From the NCBI RefSeq assembly GCF_026810505.1, contig NZ_CP101750.1:6455001-6519000 (forward strand): a stretch of 64,000 nt of DNA, written 5' to 3'. The translations under genes were made by a program, and so were the position numbers. Shown here piece after piece: positions 1-10,500 of this stretch (positions are counted from its first letter, which is position 1; each line of letters starts with the position of its first letter). The notes under the pieces are model-generated. The model was not told the DNA's origin. It did not search any database and saw only the letters and a program-made list of their open reading frames with translations. Source of the stretch: Streptomyces sp. Je 1-369 (lineage in GTDB: Bacteria > Actinomycetota > Actinomycetes > Streptomycetales > Streptomycetaceae).

Positions 1-2366
<2,366 letters not shown>

Positions 2367-2453
2367 TCAGTTGCTCGCGTCCACTGTGTTGGTTCTGAAA
2401 CCACGAACAACCCCATGCATGGTCACGCATGGTGCGGTTGACAGTTTCATAGT

Positions 2454-2572
2454 GTTTCGGTGGTCATAGCGTGAGGGAAACGCCCGGTTACATTCCGAAC
2501 CCGGAAGCTAAGCCTCACAGCGCCGATGGTACTGCAGGGGGGACCCTGTGGGAGAGTAGGACGCCGCCGAAC
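2454..2572 (+). rRNA. 5S ribosomal RNA
   Basis: The sequence has the standard 5S layout: a 5' arm GTTTCGGTGGTCATAGCG, the conserved CCGAACCCGGAAGCTAAG loop region, and a 3' arm ending GGACGCCGCCGAAC that pairs with the 5' arm. The length of about 119 nt is normal. It lies 87 nt after the 23S 3' end in the usual operon order. End positions are uncertain by a few bases. Confidence 0.96.
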
Positions 2573-2582
2573 TCCTTTTAAT

Positions 2583-2626
2583 AAGAGCTGGTCCCTGAAC
2601 TTCGGTTCAGGGACCAGCTCTTTTTT
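2583..2626 (+). terminator. Rho-independent terminator of the rRNA operon
   Basis: An 18-bp perfect stem (AAGAGCTGGTCCCTGAAC and its complement) closes a TTCG tetraloop and is followed by a run of T. It lies directly after the 5S gene, so it ends the rRNA operon. Confidence 0.95.
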
Positions 2627-2672
2627 GTTTTCCGTCACTTGCCGTTCACGTTGTGCAGCCAACATCCGCTGT

Positions 2673-3350
2673 ATGGGGACAGTTGCAATGTTGCGCGCCG
2701 CCGGCGTCGGTACAGGTGACGAAGTCGTCGTACCGGCCTACGGCAACACCGAGGTGACCGAAGCCGTGACGCTCACCGGAGCGGTGCCCGTCTTCGCGGA
2801 CATAGAGCCCACCACGTACTGCCTCGACCCCGACGCCGTCGCCGCCGCGGTCACCCCGCGCACGGCCGCCGTCGTCGTCGTACACCGATTCGGCAACCAG
2901 GCCGATGTGCGGCGGCTGAGAGACGTAGGACAGCGGCACGGGTTGCTCGTCCTGGAGCAGGGGGAGTCCGAGGCCTCCCGCGACGGGCTGACGCTTCGGC
3001 GACAGCATGCCGCGTATCTCAATGGGCGGCTCAACGGCGTCGTGACGCCCGACGGCGGCGAGGGGCACAGCTACGAGCAGTACGTCGTGCGCGTGCCCGG
3101 CAACGGGCGGCCCGACCGGGACGCGTTCGCACGTGCCGTACGGGCCAAGGGCGTCGAGTGCCACGTGCCGGTGAAGACCCCCGTGCACCGCATGCCGCGG
3201 TTCTGGCGGGACGTACGGCTGCCCGAGACCGAACGGGCCGCGGACGAGACGCTGGCGCTACCCGTCGGGGCCTCCATGACGCGGCGTGAACTTCAACGCG
3301 TCGTGTCCGCGTGCAACGCGCTCGGCGGGCTGCTTCAGCCGGCCTTCTGA
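2673..3350 (+). CDS. DegT/DnrJ/EryC1-like protein lacking the PLP-lysine region
   Basis: The 225-residue product resembles sugar aminotransferases of the DegT/DnrJ/EryC1/StrS family, which usually have about 370 residues. The N-terminal half carries the family signature GDEVVVPAYGNTEVTEAV, then PVFADIEP and VTPRTAAVVVVHRFG. Straight after HGLLVLEQ it jumps to a segment that looks like the late part of the fold (RRQHAAYLNGRL, then YEQYVVRVPG). The central stretch of roughly 90 residues that normally holds the PLP-binding lysine is missing, so transaminase activity is unlikely. The frame is intact and the codon use normal, so it may be a conserved non-catalytic protein rather than debris. The start is uncertain: ATG 2673, or ATG 2688 behind a GGGGA. 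It ends 3 bp from the convergent esterase gene. Confidence 0.72.
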   Translation: MGTVAMLRAAGVGTGDEVVVPAYGNTEVTEAVTLTGAVPVFADIEPTTYCLDPDAVAAAVTPRTAAVVVVHRFGNQADVRRLRDVGQRHGLLVLEQGESEASRDGLTLRRQHAAYLNGRLNGVVTPDGGEGHSYEQYVVRVPGNGRPDRDAFARAVRAKGVECHVPVKTPVHRMPRFWRDVRLPETERAADETLALPVGASMTRRELQRVVSACNALGGLLQPAF

Positions 3351-3353
3351 GCG

Positions 3354-4274
3354 CTACCCGGCTTTCCTTGGGTGGGACTTGAAGAACTCCCACATCAGGT
3401 CGGTCGCGTTGATACCCGCCCTCGGATCGGACATTCCGCCGCCCGCACCCCCCGGCCAGGAGTGGCCCATGTCGGGCAGCCGGTGGACGACCACGTCCGA
3501 GCCGTCGCGGCAGCTGGCCTCGGTCTTCTTGATGCCGGTGTTTCGCAGGCTGTCGGAGCTCCGCGCTGTGCAGTACAGGCGGTCCTGCCAGGTCTTGATG
3601 CCCTTGTCCATCGCGGGGAAGTACTGGTCCGCGCCGCCGAGGAAAGTGATCACGGAGACCGGGGACTTCGGCTTGTAGGAGGCCTTTTCGGCGTCCGTGC
3701 CGAGGAAGCCGCCGCTGACCGGGGCTATCGCCGCGAACGTGTCGGGGAGTTCGACGGCGAGCTTGTACGTCATGTCGCCGCCGTTGGAGATACCGGTGGC
3801 GTAGACACGGTCCCGGTCGGCGTTCCAGGTGCGGGTCAGCCTCTTCGTGATCGTACGGATGAATCCCACGTCGTCTTCCGTACCGCAGCAGATCATCGCG
3901 TTGAAGCCCTTGTTGAGGCCGTCCGGATAGGCGACGAGGAATTTCTCGTCGTCCGCCTTGGCGTTGAGGCCGCTGATGGCCGCCGCGGCTCTGCCGTCTC
4001 CCGGATACGGATGCATCGCCACGACGAGCGGGAGGCTCTCGGTGCGGGAGAAGCCGGGTGGGGCGTGGACGGTGTAGACGCGCTTCTCGCCTTTCCAGGA
4101 GAGCGTGACCTTCTGGTCGCCCGGACGTGGGCTCTCCACGGGCGACGGCTTCGTCGTCGGCGTCCCGTTCGAGGCCTTGTCGTTCTCCGATCCGCAGGCC
4201 GCCAGGGGCAGGAGCAAGGCGATGAGGGCCAGAGGGCGGACGTACCGCGCGTGCGTACCGCGTTGGGTCGGCAT
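3354..4274 (-). CDS. Secreted esterase lipoprotein, PHB depolymerase / LpqC family
   Basis: This 306-residue protein has a lipoprotein signal peptide (basic start, LIALLLPLAAC, lipobox cysteine near residue 27) and a linker rich in Thr, Ser and Pro. An alpha/beta-hydrolase domain of the esterase-PHB type follows. The oxyanion region is AMHPYPGD, the nucleophile sits in TGISNGG, and the histidine is probably the one in DMGHSWPGG near the C-terminus. The family hydrolyses polyhydroxyalkanoates or feruloyl and other esters outside the cell; the substrate cannot be told from sequence. It converges with the DegT-like gene with no visible terminator between them. Confidence 0.88.
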   Translation of the reverse strand: MPTQRGTHARYVRPLALIALLLPLAACGSENDKASNGTPTTKPSPVESPRPGDQKVTLSWKGEKRVYTVHAPPGFSRTESLPLVVAMHPYPGDGRAAAAISGLNAKADDEKFLVAYPDGLNKGFNAMICCGTEDDVGFIRTITKRLTRTWNADRDRVYATGISNGGDMTYKLAVELPDTFAAIAPVSGGFLGTDAEKASYKPKSPVSVITFLGGADQYFPAMDKGIKTWQDRLYCTARSSDSLRNTGIKKTEASCRDGSDVVVHRLPDMGHSWPGGAGGGMSDPRAGINATDLMWEFFKSHPRKAG

Positions 4275-4390
4275 GGGCGCAGAGTGGCAGCGCCGGAAGG
4301 GGCGGTCCAGAGGAAGGGGCGGTTCGAGGCACCTTCGATTTCGGGTATGATCTATTCCGTTGCCGCGGGGAAAACCCCCGAAGGCAACAG

Positions 4391-4463
4391 GCCCCTATAG
4401 CTCAGTCGGTAGAGCGTCTCCATGGTAAGGAGAAGGTCAGCGGTTCGATTCCGCTTGGGGGCT
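4391..4463 (+). tRNA. tRNA-Thr (anticodon GGT)
   Basis: A full cloverleaf can be drawn: acceptor GCCCCTA with TGGGGGC, D-arm GCTC-AGTCGGTA-GAGC, anticodon stem TCTCC/GGAGA around the loop ATGGTAA (anticodon GGT, threonine), and T-arm AGCGG-TTCGATT-CCGCT. The 3' CCA is not encoded, as is common in Streptomyces. Confidence 0.96.
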
Positions 4464-4471
4464 CAAGCAGG

Positions 4472-4504
4472 AAAGGCCTCCGCCCAGTTGGGCGGGGGCC
4501 TTTT
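4472..4504 (+). terminator. Terminator after tRNA-Thr
   Basis: A 14-bp stem (AAAGGCCTCCGCCC pairing with GGGCGGGGGCCTTT, one G-T pair) with loop AGTT is followed by T residues, 9 nt past the tRNA. Confidence 0.9.
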
Positions 4505-4532
4505 GCGTATTCGAGGGATGTGAGGGACGGGC

Positions 4533-4554
4533 GGGGGCACCGTGCGGTGCCCCC
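4533..4554 (-). terminator. Probable terminator of osaC
   Basis: A perfect 10-bp stem (GGGGGCACCG and its complement) with a 2-nt loop lies about 28 bp past the osaC stop codon. It has no T-tract on the minus-strand side, which is common for Streptomyces terminators. Confidence 0.6.
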
Positions 4555-4590
4555 GGGACCGTCAGTCCTTCCCCGGGACCCTCAGTCCTT
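4551..4590. repeat. 20-bp tandem duplication across the osaC stop codon
   Basis: CCCCGGGACC-GTCAGTCCTT is followed directly by CCCCGGGACC-CTCAGTCCTT; 19 of 20 positions are identical. The copy at 4571-4590 contains the osaC stop codon and the last codons. The other copy repeats them just downstream and out of phase, so the protein end is unchanged. Confidence 0.9.
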
Positions 4591-7266
4591 CTGGAGGCCG
4601 GGGACCCGCATCGCGAGGATCGCCATGTCGTCCGACGGCGCGTCCGTCGCGAAGCGCTCCACCGCGCGCATGATGCGGGCCGCGACCGCGCCGGCCGTCA
4701 GGCCCGTGCAGGTCGTGAGGACGTCGGCGAGGCCGTCGTCGCCGAGCATGCGCGTGCCCTCGCGGCGCTCGGTGACCCCGTCGGTGACGCACAGCAGGAC
4801 GTCGCCCGGGTCGAGCGTCGCCGTCTGCTCGTACAGCTCCAGGTCCTCCATGACGCCGAGCAGGGGCTGCGGCTCCGCGTACGGCTCGACCGTGCCGTCC
4901 TGGCGCAGGCGCAGCGGCAGCGGATGGCCGGCGCAGACGATCTTCAGGACCGCCGAGCCGTCCTCCTGGGGCCACAACTCGCCGTACAGGAGCGTCAGGA
5001 AGCGGCTGCGGGCGCCCTCGTCGAGGATCGCCGCGTTGAGGCGTTCGAGGACCGCGGGGCCGCCGAAGCCCTCACGGGCGAGCAGGCGCAGCGCGTGCCG
5101 GGCCAGGCCCGTGACAGCCGCGGCCTCCGGGCCCGTGCCGCAGACGTCGCCGATCGCGAAGCCGTACGCGCCGTCGCGGATCGGGAAGAGGTCGTAGAAG
5201 TCGCCGCCGACTTCGTTGCCCTCGCCGGCCGCGCGGTAGATGACGTCGACCTCGACGCCCGGCACCTGCGGCAGTCCCGGCGGCAGCAGGCTGCGCTGGA
5301 GGGACTGGCTGATGGCCATGCGCTCCGAGTAGAGGCGGGCGTTGTCGAGGGCGAGGGCCGCTCGGCGGGAGAGATCTTCGGCCAATTCCAGGATCTCTTG
5401 GCGGAAGTGCTCGTCGGCGGGCTTACCGAGGGTGAGCATGCCGATGACACGGTTGCGGGCGACCAGCGGGAGGACGACGGTCTCGCCGCCCACCGCCGAA
5501 GCGGTGGAGAGCGTCGTGCCGATGCCCGAGCCGAGGCCGGGAGACTCGCCCAGACCCAGGCTGCGCATGGAGGTGCGCAGCGCGGCCTGATGGGCGGCTT
5601 CGGAGGGGGCCGCCCAGACGCGGGCGCCCGGAGTGGGCACCGGGTCCGGCGGGGCGATCTTGGAGAGGAGGGCCTTGAGGCCGTCGATGCGCTCCTCGTC
5701 CTCGTGCAGGACGTACGAGAGATAGGGCTCGGCGGACTGGTCGGCGATCGTGTAGACCGCGCACCAGGTGGCGAGTGTGGGGACCGTCATCTGGGCCATG
5801 AGGGCCAGCGTCTGGTCGCGGTCGAGGGTGCCGGCCAGGAGGTCGGAGGCCTCGACGAGGAACGAGAGCGAACCGCGGCGGAGCCGCTCGAGTTCGCCGA
5901 GTCGGGCGGACTCCACGGCAAGGGCGATGCGGTCGGCGGCGAACTGGAGGCGCAGGGCCTCCTCGTTCGAGTACCGCCCGGAGGCTTCGGCGGCGACGCC
6001 CAGGGAGCCCGTGAGGCGGCCCTCGACCTTCAGCGGGACCGTGACGACGGAGCGCATGCCGGTGCCGGAGAGCAGCGGGACGGCGCCGGGCACGACCGTG
6101 AGGTCCTCGTGGACGGCCGGCATGCGGGCGGAGCCGTACCGTCCGGGGGCCGACTCGACCTGGACGCGGGCGAAGCGCTGGCGGGCCGAGGGGAGGCCCG
6201 TGGAGGCGCGTACTTCGAGTTCGGTCTCGTCGTCGGTGGCCAGGAGCAGGAACGCCGCGTCGCCGTCGAGCATGTCGCGGGCGCGCTCGACGGTGCGCTG
6301 GAGCAGGCCGTCGAGGTCGTCGGGGGCGGGGGAGCCGATGAACACTTCGAAGGGGTCCGCGGCGTGCGGCTCGCTGAGGGAGCCGGGCTCGGGGGCCGTG
6401 CCGCGCAGCGGGGTCTGGAGGACGGCGCGCTCGTCGTCGCGTACGAGGAGGCAGACCGTGGAGGGTTCGCCGGCGGCGTCGCGCACGCGCAGGTGTGAGG
6501 CGTAGACCGGGATCACGCGGCCGTGGGCGTTGCGGACGCCGTAACTGCCCTCCCAGCGGGAGAGCTGGAGGGCCTCGGCGATGCCGGTGCTGGTGCCCGG
6601 GGTGTGCGGCCAGGCCGCGAGGTCGTTGAGGGGCTTGCCCATGACCTGCTCGGCCACGTACCCGAACAAATCCTCGGCGTCCTCGTTCCAGGCGGAGATG
6701 GCGCCCAGGCGGTCGATCTGGATGACGGCGACGCGGACCCTGCCGTCGGCGATGGGCAGCAGGTCGGCCGGGAGCGAGGGGCCCGCGGTGCGGGTGCCGA
6801 CGGAGCGGTGGGGCAGGTCGAGCTGGAACCAGACCTGTTTGTGCGTGGGCGTGTAGTCGACGCCCCAGCGGGTGGCCAGGGCGGCGCAGAGCTGGAGGCC
6901 GCGGCCGCCCTCGCGGTCGGGGCTGCCCATGTTCACGGAGGACTGCTGGAGCGGGATCTCACGTTCCGGGTAGTGGTCGGAGACCTCGATGCGGACGGCG
7001 TCCTCGCTGCGCAGGCACTCGACGTCGGCGGCCGTCCCCGCGTGCACCACGGCGTTGGTGACCAGCTCGCTGGTGAGGACGACGGCATCGTCGATGACGT
7101 CGGAGAATCCCCACCCCTGGAGGGTGTCGCGCACAAAGGAGCGGGCCGTCGCGACGGAACGTCCGACGGGGTCGAAGGTGGCAGCCGCGCGCGCGGTGAT
7201 CACAGCACTCCTCGTACGAGTATCGACAGTGTCGACTGTATCGACGCCCAGTTCTCCCGAACCCAT
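4582..7266 (-). CDS. osaC: OsaC-type multidomain PP2C phosphatase with RsbW-like kinase domain
   Basis: The 894-residue soluble protein has an RsbW-like HATPase domain (about 30-140, with ELVTNAVVHAG), a PAS domain (about 165-275, with GAISAWNEDAEDLFGY), one or two GAF-like regions (about 310-640) and a C-terminal SpoIIE/PP2C phosphatase domain (about 660-890, with EVGGDFYDLF and SDDMAILAMR). This order, divergent from osaA, matches S. coelicolor OsaC. There it is known to act on the SigB network by resetting sigma-B activity after osmotic stress. The chosen ATG has GGAGGGG 10 nt upstream. An alternative GTG at 7203 with GAGGAG 4 nt upstream would remove the odd VDTVDTVDT segment. A hairpin follows the gene. 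Confidence 0.92.
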   Translation of the reverse strand: MGSGELGVDTVDTVDTRTRSAVITARAAATFDPVGRSVATARSFVRDTLQGWGFSDVIDDAVVLTSELVTNAVVHAGTAADVECLRSEDAVRIEVSDHYPEREIPLQQSSVNMGSPDREGGRGLQLCAALATRWGVDYTPTHKQVWFQLDLPHRSVGTRTAGPSLPADLLPIADGRVRVAVIQIDRLGAISAWNEDAEDLFGYVAEQVMGKPLNDLAAWPHTPGTSTGIAEALQLSRWEGSYGVRNAHGRVIPVYASHLRVRDAAGEPSTVCLLVRDDERAVLQTPLRGTAPEPGSLSEPHAADPFEVFIGSPAPDDLDGLLQRTVERARDMLDGDAAFLLLATDDETELEVRASTGLPSARQRFARVQVESAPGRYGSARMPAVHEDLTVVPGAVPLLSGTGMRSVVTVPLKVEGRLTGSLGVAAEASGRYSNEEALRLQFAADRIALAVESARLGELERLRRGSLSFLVEASDLLAGTLDRDQTLALMAQMTVPTLATWCAVYTIADQSAEPYLSYVLHEDEERIDGLKALLSKIAPPDPVPTPGARVWAAPSEAAHQAALRTSMRSLGLGESPGLGSGIGTTLSTASAVGGETVVLPLVARNRVIGMLTLGKPADEHFRQEILELAEDLSRRAALALDNARLYSERMAISQSLQRSLLPPGLPQVPGVEVDVIYRAAGEGNEVGGDFYDLFPIRDGAYGFAIGDVCGTGPEAAAVTGLARHALRLLAREGFGGPAVLERLNAAILDEGARSRFLTLLYGELWPQEDGSAVLKIVCAGHPLPLRLRQDGTVEPYAEPQPLLGVMEDLELYEQTATLDPGDVLLCVTDGVTERREGTRMLGDDGLADVLTTCTGLTAGAVAARIMRAVERFATDAPSDDMAILAMRVPGLQKD

Positions 7267-7436
7267 GGTGCGGCCGCCCCTCCGATGCCCGCTTGTTTCG
7301 TGTACCACCGCCCAGGCCGGGCAGGACCGGGGTGGTTGGACAGCCGGATGCAAGGTTACTTACCTTCGCCGTCCATGCTGATGCCGGTCGTCAGTGTTTC
7401 CGCCCGGAGGGTGGTGTGCGGACGGTGTGCGAAGCT

Positions 7437-7465
7437 GCCGAACTGTTATGGCCTGGTTCGGCCAT
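7437..7465. promoter_or_regulatory. Overlapping inverted repeats in the osaC-osaA intergenic region
   Basis: Two interleaved inverted repeats lie 80-110 bp before osaA: GCCGAAC...GTTCGGC (12-bp spacer) and ATGGCC-TGGTTC-GGCCAT. They sit in the 279-bp divergent promoter region and could be an operator or part of the osaA leader RNA. No regulator is identified. Confidence 0.4.
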
Positions 7466-7545
7466 GGTGAAACACTGGGCAAGCTTCATGGAGACAGGTC
7501 AGAACAACCCGAGCAGTACCGGTCGACCCTTGCGGGAGGGACACA

Positions 7546-10500
7546 GTGGAGTCTGGCGCAGCGACGCGGGGCACTAAGACGCGCGCGAAAGACGGACAGT
7601 CCCTGAATAAACAGCGCAAACCGCGCAACGGGACGACGGCGTCCGTCGATGCGGCGGCTCTGAACAGGCTGCTCGCGGCCCTGGTGGCGATGCGGGACGG
7701 CAATTTCCGCAAGCGTCTTACGGTCTCCGGCGACGATGTGATGTCGGAGATCGCCGCCGTCTTCAATGAGGTGGCCGACCGGAATCTGCATCTGACGGGT
7801 GAGCTGTCGCGGGTGCGGCGCATGGTCGGACGTGAGGGAAAACTCACGGAACGGTTGGAGGGCGGCGCGAGCGAAGGGTCGTGGGCGGCCGCGATCGACG
7901 CGTCGAACGCGCTCGTCGACGATCTTGTACGTCCGGTCTCCGAGGTCGGCCGGGTCCTGTCCGCGGTGGCGGACGGTGATCTTGAGCAGCGCATGGAACT
8001 GCGGGCGCAGGGGGCCGACGGAAACGGGCACCCGCTGCGTGGTGAGTTCCTGAAGGTCGGGCGGACGGTCAACAACCTCGTCGACCAGCTCTCCACCTTC
8101 ACGGACGAGGTCACGCGCGTGGCCAGTGAGGTCGGCACCGAGGGCAAGCTCGGCGGGCAGGCCCGGGTGCGCGGAATGTCCGGTTCGTGGAAGGACCTCA
8201 CGGACTCCGTGAACACCATGGCGTACCGCCTGACCGCTCAGGTGCGGGACATCGCGCTGGTGACGACGGCGGTGGCCAAGGGCGACCTGTCGCGGAAGGT
8301 CACCGTCCATGTCGCGGGCGAGATGCTGGAGTTGAAGAACACCGTCAACACGATGGTGGACCAGCTCTCGTCGTTCTCGTCGGAAGTGACGCGCGTCGCC
8401 CGCGAGGTCGGCACGGAGGGCGAGCTCGGCGGCCAGGCGCAGGTGCCGGGTGTGGCGGGCGTGTGGAAGGACCTCACCGACTCGGTGAACCTCATGGCCG
8501 GCAACCTCACCGCCCAGGTGCGCGGCATCGCCGAGGTGACGACGGCGGTCGCCAACGGTGACCTGTCCCGGAAGGTGACGGTGAGCGCGCGCGGCGAGGT
8601 CGCCCAGCTCGCCGAGACGATCAACCAGATGACCGAGACGTTGCGCACGTTCGCGGACGAGGTCACGCGCGTGGCGAACGAGGTCGGCGCGGAGGGGCAG
8701 CTCGGCGGGCAGGCCAACGTGCCGGGCGCCGCCGGGACGTGGAAGGACCTGACGGACTCGGTCAACACGGTCTTCCGCAACCTCACCACGCAGGTGCGGG
8801 ACATCGCGACGGTGACGACCGCCGTCGCGAACGGCGACCTGTCGCAGAAGGTCACCGTCGATGTCGCGGGCGAGATGCTCGAACTGAAGAACACCGTGAA
8901 CACGATGGTCGACCAGCTCTCGGCCTTCGGCTCCGAAGTGACGCGCGTGGCGCGGGAGATCGGTGTCGAGGGTGAGCTGGGCGGCCAGGCGCAGGTGCAG
9001 GGCGCGGCCGGTACGTGGAAGGACCTGACGGACTCCGTCAACACCGCCTTCCGCAACCTGACCGGGCAGGTCCGCAACATCGCGCAGGTGACGACGGCGG
9101 TCGCCAACGGCGATCTGTCGCAGAAGGTCACCGTGGACGTCTCCGGTGAGATGCTCCAGCTGAAGAACACCGTGAACACGATGGTGGACCAGCTGTCGTC
9201 GTTCGCCGACCAGGTCACGCGGATGGCGCGCGACGTGGGCACGGAGGGGCGCCTCGGCGGGCAGGCCCGCGTGGACGGCGTGAGCGGCACCTGGAAGGAC
9301 CTCACGGACTCCGTCAACTTCATGGCGGGGAACCTGACGTCGCAGGTGCGTCAGATCGCGCAGGTGACGACGGCGGTGGCGCGCGGCGACCTCTCCCAGA
9401 AGATCGAGGTCGACGCCCGCGGCGAGATCCTGGAGCTGAAGAACACCATCAACACGATGGTCGACCAGCTGTCCGCGTTCGCGGACCAGGTGACGCGGGT
9501 GGCCCGCGAGGTGGGCACCGAGGGCCGTCTCGGCGGTCAGGCGCAGGTGCCGGGCGTGGCCGGGGTGTGGCGTGATCTGACGGATTCCGTGAATGGCATG
9601 GCCGGGAACCTCACGGCGCAGGTGCGCAACATCGCGCAGGTCGCGACGGCGGTGGCGCGCGGTGACCTGTCGCAGAAGATCGACGTGGACGCGCGCGGCG
9701 AGATCCTGGAGCTGAAGAACACCCTGAACACGATGGTGGACCAGCTGTCCGCCTTCGCCGAGCAGGTCACCCGGGTCTCCCGCGAGGTGGGGACGGACGG
9801 CATCCTCGGCGGTCAGGCCGAGGTCCAGGGCGTCTCGGGCACCTGGAAGGACCTCACGCAGTCCGTGAACGGCATGGCGAACAACCTCACCCTTCAGGTG
9901 CGGAACATCGCCGAGGTCACGACGGCCGTGGCCATGGGTGACCTCTCCAAGAAGATCACCGTCGACGCGAAGGGCGAGATCCTCGAACTCGTCACGACGG
10001 TCAACACGATGGTCGACCAGCTGTCGTCCTTCGCCGAGCAGGTCACCCGCGTGGCCCGCGAGGTGGGCACCGAGGGTCAGCTGGGCGGCCAGGCGCGGGT
10101 GCCGGGCGTCACCGGCATCTGGAAGGACCTGAGCGACAACGTCAACCTGATGGCCAACAACCTGACCAGCCAGGTGCGGAACATCTCCCAGGTCTCGGCG
10201 GCGGTCGCCAACGGAGACCTGACGAAGAAGGTGACGGTCGAGGCGCGCGGCGAGGTCGCGCAGCTCGCCGACACGGTCAACACCATGGTGACGACGCTGA
10301 GTTCGTTCGCGGACGAGGTCACACGGGTGGCCCGCGAGGTGGGCACCGACGGCATCCTGGGCGGGCAGGCGCGCGTGCCGGGCGTCTCCGGTACGTGGAA
10401 GGACCTCACCGAGTCCGTGAACTCGATGGCGTCCAACCTGACGGGACAGGTCCGCAACATCGCGATGGTCACCACCGCGATCGCGAAGGGTGATCTGACC

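Noticed and set aside
4391..4463. tRNA-Thr as an integration site
   Set aside because: No integrase gene, no duplicated tRNA 3' end and no foreign-looking base use are seen around it.
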